Shown here in pieces: positions 31,558-38,630 of a stretch of 64,000 nt of DNA. The position numbers were made by a program, and so were the translations under genes. Under the pieces are notes generated by a model. The model was not told where the DNA came from and made no database searches. It saw nothing but the letters and a program-made list of their open reading frames with translations. Location: NCBI RefSeq assembly GCF_023913515.1, contig NZ_CP099391.1, positions 2,480,001 to 2,544,000 on the forward strand, written 5' to 3'. Origin of the DNA: Natronococcus sp. CG52. GTDB taxonomy: Archaea > Halobacteriota > Halobacteria > Halobacteriales > Natrialbaceae. Positions within the stretch are counted from its first letter, which is position 1. Each line of letters begins with the position of its first letter.

Positions 31558-32160
31558 TCACTCGCGTGTCTCGGTCGAGACCCTTCGTATCTCCGCCCGG
31601 ACACGTTCCGGATCGTTGAGATGTTCGAACTCAATAAACCCGAGGCTCCGATTCGTCCCGGCAGTGAGCAGTCGAATCGTCCCGAAGCCGAGCAGCGCTT
31701 GGATACGGCCCTGAGAGTACTCGTGGCCGCGAAGTTTCCGGACGGGTATCTCACGCGACTGCGTCCGGTAGAGGAGATCGTACTCACGGTGAAACGCATC
31801 GTCGCGTATCGTATACTGCGTGCGCGCCAGCACAAGGATTTTGATCAGTAGGCGGAGGGTGCTGATCGCCACGAGGATCGCAACCGCGCTCATGACGATA
31901 GTCGCGAGTTCCTCTCCGCCGATGAGCTCCGGTGCCACCCATAGGAGTCCAACGGTGACGAATCCGGACCCCAAGACCAGTCCGAGCACGATGAGTACCG
32001 GCCGTACGGTCGGCATCGTTTGATACCGGACCGTCTCCCGGTCGGCCGCCGAGTTGTGCTCGGCCGACCGCCCAGCTGCTGGTGGCTGACTATCGTTCAA
32101 TTCCTCCGTACGCGTCTCCGTTTCGGTCGCTGCAGTCTGTTGGTGAGAGTTGGGTGTCAT
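31558..32160 (-). CDS. Membrane protein with bacterial PH domain
   Basis: 200 residues. The N-terminal 45 residues are polar and probably cytosolic. Two hydrophobic helices follow (VRPVLIVLGLVLGSGFVTVGLLWV and LATIVMSAVAILVAISTLRLLIKILVLA). The bPH2-type domain reads YTIRDDAFHREYDLLYRTQSREIPVRKLRGHEYSQGRIQALLGFGTIRL. Such proteins bind membranes or partner proteins, but the function is undefined. It starts four bases after the YIP1-family gene stop, so the two form one operon. Confidence 0.75.
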   Translation of the reverse strand: MTPNSHQQTAATETETRTEELNDSQPPAAGRSAEHNSAADRETVRYQTMPTVRPVLIVLGLVLGSGFVTVGLLWVAPELIGGEELATIVMSAVAILVAISTLRLLIKILVLARTQYTIRDDAFHREYDLLYRTQSREIPVRKLRGHEYSQGRIQALLGFGTIRLLTAGTNRSLGFIEFEHLNDPERVRAEIRRVSTETRE

Positions 32161-32163
32161 GGG

Positions 32164-32949
32164 TTATCCGAGAATCACAGTAACAACAATGAGGCCGAGT
32201 ACGTACAGCACGGGTGCGAGGATAACGCATCCGACGGCGACCGCCGCCTCGAACCGAGTCGCCTGATGCGCGACCCGCGCCCCCAGATACAGCACGTACA
32301 GATAGTAGACCGCGGCAAGCAGCAAGAGGACGAGCAGCCCCTGGCCGATCGCCGTGAGCTGGCTCAGGTCGACGGGGGCGGGTCGGCCACCCGGCAGTCC
32401 GAGTTCCGCACCGGTGAGATCGATCACGGCGTAGATGAATTCCGCCTGGAGATAGATCAGGAAGTCATCAGCAACCCGGATCGCCGGTGTGGTGGCCATG
32501 ACCCAGACAACGGTGAAGATGATTGCGAGGTAGATTCCGGTACTGTAACTCACTGTCCGGAGCGACCGTACGACCCCCGCGGAGCTTCCGGTCAGAAACA
32601 CACCCAGGTGAAAGGTCCCAAACGTCAGGGCGGTCGCCACAAACAGGAACGCGCTGTTCTGAGCGAGTGCCATCGTCACCTGCCACGCAGCATCAGGCGC
32701 CCTAAGAAGGGGGGCGACGATCGTTGTGAAGGTGGCGGGCGCAGGACCCGTCTCGGTGATCCCGATGCCGGCCAACGTCAGGGGCAGGGCATAGAGCACG
32801 AGGTTCGCGAAATAAAAGGTCGAGAGCCGGATGCTTGCGATTATCGCCGACCTGACTCCCGGAACTCTCTCGGCAGCCCGCGTCGAAACGAGACCCCGTG
32901 GCCGGAAGATGACGTCAACCGGCCACCGAAGGAGTCCACTGTCCGTCAC
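32164..32949 (-). CDS. YIP1-family membrane protein, GTG start
   Basis: 261 residues when started at GTG 32949 (VTDSGLLRWPVDVIFRPRG). The start is chosen because a TATA box lies 27 bp upstream, giving a leaderless mRNA; the longer ATG frame to 33051 would place the promoter inside the gene. Five hydrophobic segments are visible, with the family-like entry FRPRGLVSTRAA...SAIIASIRLSTFYFANLVLYALPL. YIP1 proteins are integral membrane proteins of unknown function in archaea. Cotranscribed with the PH-domain gene. Confidence 0.75.
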   Translation of the reverse strand: MTDSGLLRWPVDVIFRPRGLVSTRAAERVPGVRSAIIASIRLSTFYFANLVLYALPLTLAGIGITETGPAPATFTTIVAPLLRAPDAAWQVTMALAQNSAFLFVATALTFGTFHLGVFLTGSSAGVVRSLRTVSYSTGIYLAIIFTVVWVMATTPAIRVADDFLIYLQAEFIYAVIDLTGAELGLPGGRPAPVDLSQLTAIGQGLLVLLLLAAVYYLYVLYLGARVAHQATRFEAAVAVGCVILAPVLYVLGLIVVTVILG

Positions 32950-32970
32950 ATCCCGACCAACGAAATCATC

Positions 32971-32980
32971 AGATAAATAT
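32971..32980 (-). promoter_or_regulatory. TATA box setting the GTG start of the YIP1-family gene
   Basis: The reverse strand reads ATATTTATCT, centred about 27 bp before GTG 32949. The spacing is that of leaderless haloarchaeal genes and supports the non-ATG start. From 32981 to 33270 no gene is apparent. Confidence 0.6.
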
Positions 32981-33273
32981 TCACTGTTTCTTACTATTCC
33001 GAGATCAAAGTGATGATTGGCAGCATGCTGGTGGCGAGAGCCAGCATCCAACTGGACAAGGAAGCGTCTAGCCGGGAGGTGATCCGGACTAAAAATGGAG
33101 GTATCGCGTGAACCAGTTCGCTATGCTCGAGACGTCCGCCGGTCGGTCGCGCCGGACTAATTGACTATCGCAACCCTTGGGCCGATTCTGAAACGGGATG
33201 GACTCGGTAACGTCGTGGGAATCACGCGCCGGGCGGAGTGCAGTGGTTTCAATTACCGGGCCTGTCGCTCAGA

Positions 33274-33293
33274 CCCCGCCCTGAAGGGCGAGG
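33274..33293 (+). repeat. IS200/IS605-type end hairpin, solo
   Basis: CCCCGCCCTGAAGGGCGAGG followed by CTTTCGCTAACTTTCG resembles the hairpin and tail of the 94-bp element (GGGCGGGATTCTCTCGCTG). There is no associated gene. Confidence 0.45.
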
Positions 33294-33346
33294 CTTTCGC
33301 TAACTTTCGTCACCAGGCCGAGCAGTTCCAGACTTTTGCCGGCGCA

Positions 33347-33505
33347 TCAGGGAATCTCGTACCGGGCGACCTCGGCGGCGCCGCAGGCCGGACAGCACTC
33401 GGTCTCGTGGTCGACGGTGGTGCCACAGCGGCGGCACTCGCGGATCACCCGGTGTGTATCGCGACCCACCACCCGCTTCAGGCGGGCGAGCAGCGTGGCG
33501 GTCAT
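33347..33505 (-). CDS. Zinc-ribbon protein, 52 aa
   Basis: MTATLLARLKRVVGRDTHRVIRECRRCGTTVDHETECCPACGAAEVARYEIP. CxxC and CxxC separated by TTVDHETEC form one zinc ribbon, with a basic N-terminal helix. Its ATG overlaps the stop of the neighbouring zinc-protein gene by four bases, so the two proteins are made together and may act as a pair. The family is frequent in haloarchaea; the function is unknown. Confidence 0.7.
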   Translation of the reverse strand: MTATLLARLKRVVGRDTHRVIRECRRCGTTVDHETECCPACGAAEVARYEIP

Positions 33506-33666
33506 ACCGGATGCACCACCTCCCTGCAGTCGGGACAGTCGGCCCAGACTGCTGGCTGGCCGTTGACGTCGTACTCGACCAGCACGTCGACAGCGGTGAT
33601 CGTCGCAGCGCAGGCGGGGCAAGTCCCGAGTCGGGAGGGAGACTGGCGTGACATAATCGGTGTCAT
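33502..33666 (-). CDS. DUF7837-like zinc-binding protein, 54 aa
   Basis: From ATG 33666: MTPIMSRQSPSRLGTCPACAATITAVDVLVEYDVNGQPAVWADCPDCREVVHPV. The layout GTCPxC...VEYDVNGxxAVWADCPDCxxVVHP matches a haloarchaeal mini zinc-ribbon family. A start at 33654 is possible. A TATTTATC box at about 33757-33764 on the reverse strand is a candidate promoter with a leader of roughly 70 bases. First gene of a two-gene unit. Confidence 0.7.
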   Translation of the reverse strand: MTPIMSRQSPSRLGTCPACAATITAVDVLVEYDVNGQPAVWADCPDCREVVHPV

Positions 33667-34257
33667 GTGAGGGGAACGGCGAGGAGTGGGTGACACTGGT
33701 GTCGTGCGGTCAGCGGTGAACGGGTGTCACCCGCTATCAACCACGCAGGACTGGCTGAGATAAATAAGTCTTCCAACCAGAGTGAAACTGAAACCGCACG
33801 ACCGGGCGGTGATCGACACCGGCGCCGGTCACCCGCCGGACGGGAGTACGGTGGCGTCCCGGCGGCCGCGTCGCGGACAGCGTGTCGTCGAACGAGCCGC
33901 CCTGCCACGAACGGAGTGCAACCACGGCAGTGAAACGGAGCCCGACCGGGGCGAGCGCTGGATACGCGGCGCCTAGCCCGGTTAGTGGGGCCACGTCGGG
34001 CAGCGCAGCGGGCGCCATAGTTTCCGGCGGTGTTGTCCACGGTGGCATCGCCGCCCTCGAGGGGCGAAGCCGTGAGGCCCGGTCAGGAGGAGGTCGTTTA
34101 TCGTGGGCTTACACGGCCGAGACTCTCGCCCGACCAATAGCCGACAACGGCGATGTCTTCCTGCCGTTTCCGACGCGTGTTGATCGCCCGAATGCGAATA
34201 AATTAAGACTCGACTATACGCGTTAATAATATACGCTGCGCCGTCGAGCGACAGGGC
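33667..34257. other. No confident gene
   Basis: A minus-strand frame (33737-34048) starts with a hydrophobic word (MAPAALPDVAPLTGLGAAYP) but turns basic and arginine-rich, so it looks non-coding. The segment also includes the probable promoter of the zinc-protein pair and an AT-rich patch (34195-34230) before the amidohydrolase gene. Confidence 0.3.
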
Positions 34258-35418
34258 ATGCCTCGGTCGTCTCCCTCCTCCGACGATTCATCCGCCCGTG
34301 ACGCCGAGCCAGCCGACTCGGACGCTGGCGACGCCCCGTACAGAGCAGTGTCCACGACGCGGCGGCGATATCTCGCACTCGCAGGCGTCGGTCTCTCCGC
34401 AACCACTGCTGGGTGTGCCTCGACGGAGTCCGACGGCTCACCAACGGGATCTGGAATTCCGGAGTCGGCCGATGACACGTCCTCCGACCCAGAGATCGCC
34501 GAGCGTGGCACGGCGAGCAACGACGACGATAGGGAGTCCGACGACGATACGGAACCGGATGACGATGCTGACCCGGAGTCCATCGACGACCTCCCGCTGT
34601 TCGACGCGCACACGCACATCGTTCCGACGGAAGCGCGGGGTCGCGACCCGCTTTCGACCGACGAACTCGTCGACTGGATGGATGCCACCGGCATCGATCG
34701 TGCGGTCGTCCTCCCGTTCGAGTATCCCGAGAGCTATCCGGTCCAGGCACCGACCTCGTTGGTGCTCGAGGAGGTCGCGGCGTATCCCGACCGCCTCGTT
34801 CCCTTCTGCGCGGTCGATCCGCGAAACGTCGACGGCGAGGACGCCGCTGCACTCCTCGAGCGCTACATCGACCGCGGCGCCCGCGGATTCGGCGAGCTCA
34901 AAATCGAGCTGGCCGTCGACGACGCCCGCCTCGAGCCGCTCTACGAGCTCTGTGCGTCCTACGAGTTACCGATCCTCTTTCATACCGACCAGCAGTCGAT
35001 GCGGGACGAGGTCGGCCTCCCGCGACTCGAGAGCGTGCTCGCCTCGTATCCCGAGGTCGATTTCATCGCGCACGCCCACGGGTGGTGGTCGCACATGGCC
35101 GCAGACGTCGCGCCGCGAGATCTCGGCACCATCCCGGAAGGGTCGATCGAGGCACCTGGCCGCATCTGGGAGCTGCTTGGGAGGTACGACAACATCTACG
35201 GCGACCTCTCCACGCTGGGAGGCTGGAACGCGCTGACCCGCGACCACGAGTACGGGCAGGCGTTGCTCGAGTCGCACCACGACCAGCTCGTGTTCGGGAG
35301 TGACTACCTCTTTCCCGGCCAGCAGGTGCCACTCGTCGCCCTGTTCGAACGGTTCGAGCTCGAGCTCGATGCGTGGGCGAATATCCGGTCTCGAAACATC
35401 GAGAACCTGCTTCGCTGA
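34258..35418 (+). CDS. Secreted amidohydrolase-family lipoprotein
   Basis: 386 residues. After 34 polar residues comes TTRRRYLALAGVGLSATTAGCAS, a Tat signal with lipobox (Cys57), then an acidic Asp/Glu/Ser stalk. The catalytic part is an amidohydrolase_2 TIM barrel: FDAHTHI metal ligands, GFGELKIE, LFHTDQQ, FIAHAHGWW and FGSDYLFPGQ, the usual HxH...H...H...D set. Most relatives (aminocarboxymuconate decarboxylase-like) are cytoplasmic, so a surface-anchored form is unusual. The substrate is unknown. Its end abuts a tnpB relic. Confidence 0.8.
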   Translation: MPRSSPSSDDSSARDAEPADSDAGDAPYRAVSTTRRRYLALAGVGLSATTAGCASTESDGSPTGSGIPESADDTSSDPEIAERGTASNDDDRESDDDTEPDDDADPESIDDLPLFDAHTHIVPTEARGRDPLSTDELVDWMDATGIDRAVVLPFEYPESYPVQAPTSLVLEEVAAYPDRLVPFCAVDPRNVDGEDAAALLERYIDRGARGFGELKIELAVDDARLEPLYELCASYELPILFHTDQQSMRDEVGLPRLESVLASYPEVDFIAHAHGWWSHMAADVAPRDLGTIPEGSIEAPGRIWELLGRYDNIYGDLSTLGGWNALTRDHEYGQALLESHHDQLVFGSDYLFPGQQVPLVALFERFELELDAWANIRSRNIENLLR

Positions 35419-35489
35419 ACCGACGGTTGGGGCAAAGACATTCACAGAGCGACGCTATCGTCCTGTTCGATACCACATCGTTCGACACC

Positions 35490-36389
35490 ATGGAGAGAAC
35501 AGGCGAGGGGTTCGGCAAGTCCGACGGCGCTGCACTCAAACAGGTCACGCTCAAGAAGGAGCCGACGGGCGAGTGGTTCGCCACGTTCGGCGTTGAAATC
35601 GAACGAGAGCCGCCAGAGAAACCCGACCGGCCGAAGAACGCCGTCGGGATCGACGTGGGTATCCTCAAGTACGCCCACGACACTGACGGCCACGCAATCG
35701 AATCGGTCGACCTTTCGGACGAACGCGATCGCCTCGAGCGAGAGCAACGGAAACTCTCACGCAAAGAGCACGGCTCGAACAACTACGAGAAGCAACAGCG
35801 AGTCGCCGCCAAACGTCACGCCGACCTGAAGCGGAAGCGCCGGGACTTCTTGCATAAACTCTCGAACTACTACGCACGAGAGTACGACCTCGTGGCTGTC
35901 GAAGATCTCGATGCGAAGGGGCTGGTCGAACTCGACGGCAACTCTCGAAACCGCGCCGGAGCGGCGTGGGGAACGTTCCTGCGAATGTTTGAATAAGAGT
36001 GCGAACGCGAAGGGACGCACTTCGTGGCTGTCGATCCAGCCGGAACGACCAAAGAGTGTGCGGCCTGTGGTGTCTCGACCGACAAACCGCTGTGGGTCCG
36101 CGAACGCTCGTGTCCGTCGTGCGGGTTCACGGCGGACAGGGATTGGAACGCGGCCTGGAACATTCTTTCTCGCGGGATCAAGCAAGTAGGAGCGGGACGC
36201 TCCGAATCAACGTCCTCAGAATCGTTCTGCGATTCTGATGTCGAGGCGAATCTCCGATTCGCCGACCATTGGAGAGCTTTGCTCTCCAAGAGGCTGCGAA
36301 AATCGCTTCGCGATTTTCGAACGCCTGTGGAGACTGCGCTCCCTACGGGAACCACTTCGATTCCTGCACAGCGCGTTCGCCAGATGTAG
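35490..36389 (+). pseudogene. tnpB relic: N-terminus lost, internal stop, hairpins inserted
   Basis: Homology to the intact TnpB starts at about its residue 158 (QVTLKKEPTGEWFATFGVE). RuvC-I (GIDVGILKYAHD) and RuvC-II (LVAVEDLDAKG) follow, then a stop in FE*ECEREGTHF at 35994, where other TnpBs have Tyr. The zinc finger CAACG...CPSCG and RuvC-III (DRDWNAAWNIL) are kept. After KQVGAGRSESTSSES the frame passes through four inserted hairpins (36216-36319) and resumes with TPVETALP in phase. It is inactive as a nuclease. Confidence 0.85.
36216..36319 (+). repeat. Four tandem short-loop hairpins inside a tnpB relic
   Basis: In order: TCAGAATCG-TTCTG-CGATTCTGA (36216-36238), GGCGAATC-TCC-GATTCGCC (36245-36263), TTGGAGAGC-TTT-GCTCTCCAA (36269-36289), CGAAAATCGC-TTC-GCGATTTTCG (36297-36319). 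All stems are perfect, three loops are 3 nt, and spacers are 5-7 nt. None occurs at the same place in the other tnpB copies. Confidence 0.85.
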
Positions 36390-36491
36390 TCTGGCGGGCT
36401 GTCAGACTCTTCGAGTCTGACAACGTCCTCGAAGCAGGAAGCCCCACCCTCAAGGAGCGAGCCGCCAGGCGAGCGGTAGGGTGGGTAGTTC
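36328..36491 (+). ncRNA. Expanded omega-RNA/right end of the tnpB relic
   Basis: It runs from GTGGAGACTGCGCTCC through CGCCAGA-TGTAG-TCTGGCG (36378-36396) and TGTCAGACTC-TTC-GAGTCTGACA (36400-36422) to the terminal hairpin with arms CCCCACCC (36442-36449) and GGGTGGG (36478-36484), ending GTAGTTCAC. The middle two palindromes are shared with the relics at 8468 and 21713 but missing from the intact element, where CGCGTC runs straight into GTTGAAGCGGG. Confidence 0.6.
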
Positions 36492-36528
36492 ACCTATCGA
36501 CTCTCACGGCCGCTTGCTGGCCGTCGGT

Positions 36529-37128
36529 CTAGATGCCAAGCCACTCGTCGTTCCGGACCTCATACCCGTTCGTCCGGCAGAACTTCGCCGCTTGCCGGCG
36601 TACCGCCCGGGAACCCGGGAGTTTTTCTTTGTCGCTGATTTGCTCAACGATCCAGTCGCTGATGGCTTGGATTCCCTCATCGTCGTCATCGGCGTCGATT
36701 GCTTTGAGTTCCCGAAACGTTTTCTCGTAGCCTTTGCGCTGTGACTCACGGAGATCCGTGTTTGGGAGGGTTCCGGTGGCTTCTACGACTCGTTTCATAG
36801 CCGCAGCGACTGTCGGCCGCTGTACTCGCATTCGGACGGCAAACGGGGAGTCGAACGTCTCCGCGTCTGTCTCCGGAACGAATTCCTCGACAGTGTAGCT
36901 CCCGTCGTCTGCTTCGACTTTGCGGTCGCCGATCACCGCGACGACCTCCGACCCCGTTGCCGGGAATTCCAGCGATTCGAGTTCCGAATCGAAATCGGCG
37001 AGCTCTCCCGAGTCAACCGGCGGCTCTGTTTCGTCCCCTCGTTCCAGTTCCGCGGCAACGTCGCGCTCTCGCTGGCGTCTGTCGGCGTCGCGTGCTTGCT
37101 TCTCTCGGCCGCGCTTGTCGTCTGCCAT
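36529..37128 (-). CDS. Haloarchaeal DUF5789-like protein
   Basis: 199 residues. The start MADDKRGREKQARDADRRQRERD is a charged helix. An acidic linker, a beta region (FPATGSEVVAVIGDRKVEADDGSYTVEEFVPET), a conserved RVQRPTVAAAMKRVVEA helix and the end EKLPGSRAVRRQAAKFCRTNGYEVRNDEWLGI follow. It is highly similar in layout to a conserved haloarchaeal family of unknown function. Cytosolic and monocistronic. I am sure of the family feel, less so of the DUF number. Confidence 0.65.
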   Translation of the reverse strand: MADDKRGREKQARDADRRQRERDVAAELERGDETEPPVDSGELADFDSELESLEFPATGSEVVAVIGDRKVEADDGSYTVEEFVPETDAETFDSPFAVRMRVQRPTVAAAMKRVVEATGTLPNTDLRESQRKGYEKTFRELKAIDADDDDEGIQAISDWIVEQISDKEKLPGSRAVRRQAAKFCRTNGYEVRNDEWLGI

Positions 37129-37393
37129 CTCTGAATATAGCCTCTGCAGCCCGATAGTCCTGTGGTTGACGTGGGGGTACCTCTAGACGTAGTAGGCCGA
37201 CTTCGAGATCTCTTGCAGAGTAGTGCGCTGCTATCTCTCGACTGACGGACTGACGAGATGACTCGTACTCACGACAGTCACGCGCGACTCGTCATTCGAT
37301 GTGTGGAAGCGCGCGAAACTGATAACTGCCGAAAGCACCGAACCGTCGGCCCCCGGAGAAGGATCTTATCCCGCTATAGAACGAAGTACAAGT

Positions 37394-37633
37394 ATGGAAC
37401 GATATGAGGCTTCCTTCGAGATAGATTCGAGAACCAATTCGTACGCCGCTAGACGCGTCTTGGAGCAAGCATATGACGCGATCCGAGAAGAGTCACAGAG
37501 CATCCGAGACGGCTCGAAAGACACGAGCGCGTTACTTCAAGAGTTCAAGATGCTTCGAGATGCGGCGGAAAAACCGACGCCGGGGAAGTTGGTGATCACC
37601 TACGAACAATACGACGACGGGTTCGATGACTGA
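37394..37633 (+). CDS. Hypothetical acidic protein, 79 aa
   Basis: From MERYEASFEIDSRTNSYAARRVLEQAYDAIREESQSIRDGSKDTSALLQEFKMLRDAAEKPTPG: mostly helical and amphipathic, acidic, with a short beta-like end (KLVITYEQYDDGFDD). The ATG at 37394 is preferred because the in-frame upstream part is proline- and serine-rich without pattern. No family recognised and no operon partner. A TATA-like TATAG lies about 20 bp upstream (37374-37380). Confidence 0.55.
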   Translation: MERYEASFEIDSRTNSYAARRVLEQAYDAIREESQSIRDGSKDTSALLQEFKMLRDAAEKPTPGKLVITYEQYDDGFDD

Positions 37634-37810
37634 TAATGGGACTCGGATAATCGATTCAGCTGCACTCTTCCTGAGAGGACGTAGGCGTGCTGAACACAGT
37701 TATGCGAGCTACATAGTGCGACTGTGGCACGAACCGAGGGGTGATCAACCCAGAGGGCTGAATGCTCAGCACAGGTCCTGTAGATAGTCTCTTCACTAGT
37801 GACGAAGCGC

Positions 37811-38092
37811 TTAAACTGGATCGTCTGAATCGTGTACGTTCGCCATCCGCGTAGCTTCAGTAGCGTACTGATTTTGCAACGTTTCATCGTTGACTGGGTC
37901 AAGGTCGTCTGGGTCAACATCAACCGCAGCGGTTGTAAGACGCGTTTCGGAGAGGCCCGTAATGGCGTGCTCCTTCATCGTGTACCGTTCACCGTCAGTT
38001 GTCGCATACACCAGTACAATGAGGTTCGACTTGTCTTCAGCAAACGTCCGTTCAACCAACCAGACTTGAACTGGGGCTGTATCCTCCGTCAT
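37811..38092 (-). CDS. Hypothetical haloarchaeal protein, 93 aa
   Basis: MTEDTAPVQVWLVERTFAEDKSNLIVLVYATTDGERYTMKEHAITGLSETRLTTAAVDVDPDDLDPVNDETLQNQYATEATRMANVHDSDDPV. Beta-rich first half, then an acidic helical end. Composition and the balanced use of hydrophobic strands support a real gene. No motif recognised; the neighbours give no clue. Confidence 0.55.
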   Translation of the reverse strand: MTEDTAPVQVWLVERTFAEDKSNLIVLVYATTDGERYTMKEHAITGLSETRLTTAAVDVDPDDLDPVNDETLQNQYATEATRMANVHDSDDPV

Positions 38093-38244
38093 AGCCGATC
38101 ATACGGGCGATACGAGGTTAGTTGTTTGCAACTAGTACCGAGACACGCTTCTGACCGGTGGATCGATCAGTACGCAGGTTCTCTTTCGGGTAAATCAGGA
38201 TTGGTGACGTGAAATAAAGCGAGTCGCCATGCTGCATCCATCCT

Positions 38245-38414
38245 CTAGGCCTTGTTTAGATGCTTGAATTCATCGGCTGTACCCTCGTCGACGATCTCCG
38301 TTCCGGCGTTGACCAGTTCCTCGAGCGTACGGAGATCATCTTCGTCGTACCCGACCTTCTCGAAGACGATGAGATTGTACTGGAATAAGACCGGGTTCGA
38401 CTTCCAAGGCGCTT
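38245..38414 (-). pseudogene. C-terminal fragment of an unknown gene next to a palindromic insertion
   Basis: The frame reads EAPWKSNPVLFQYNLIVFEKVGYDEDDLRTLEELVNAGTEIVDEGTADEFKHLNKA and looks like a true protein end. Upstream it runs without a stop into the palindromic element (38415-38524). The original N-terminal part is not found beyond it, where a glycosyltransferase tail lies on the other strand. I do not recognise the family. The gap 38093-38244 includes the repeated tail motif noted at 24326. Confidence 0.45.
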
Positions 38415-38524
38415 CGTGAACCGCCTCGGGGTCAAGTGGTTCGAGACGCCAAAGGCGTCTCGTCATCACGGAAATCGAAGATTTCCGAACGACCCCGTGG
38501 CACTCGGCCTGCTCCGCCTGTAGA
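38415..38524 (+). repeat. Palindromic element PE1, copy C (expanded by nested hairpins)
   Basis: Outer sequence GTGAACCGCCTCGGGGTCAA and CCCCGTGGCACTCGGCCTGC, CCGCCTGTAGA matches copy B (18023-18076). In place of its 5-nt loop there are two nested perfect hairpins: GAGACGCC-AAA-GGCGTCTC (38443-38461) and CGGAAATC-GAA-GATTTCCG (38469-38487). Length is 110 bp against 54. The reverse strand stays open across it in frame with the 38245 fragment. Confidence 0.75.
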
Positions 38525-38526
38525 AT

Positions 38527-38612
38527 CTGGTCGTCCTGTTCGCGATGCTGTTCAATATGCAGGCCAGCACAGAGTGTGAGATCCAGATTCGCGAGGAAGG
38601 GCACACGGAGAC
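38527..38612 (+). other. Glycosyltransferase C-terminal tail fragment
   Basis: The plus strand reads LVVLFAMLFNMQASTECEIQIREEG. This is closely related to the end of the GT2 at 42092-43189 (MFAMLFDMQVNKDSEVQIHE) and to the shorter fragment at 3676. It is probably debris of a lost GT2 gene at the edge of the glycan region. Confidence 0.5.
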
Positions 38613-38630
38613 TGTACAGCGACTTTCGGC

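Noticed and set aside
33737-34048. Small hydrophobic minus-strand protein
   Set aside because: Only the first 40 residues are hydrophobic, the rest is basic and unpatterned, and no promoter fits.
36180-36490. Possible CRISPR array because of many hairpins
   Set aside because: The hairpins differ in sequence and there is no constant repeat with spacers; it is the 3' end of a tnpB relic.
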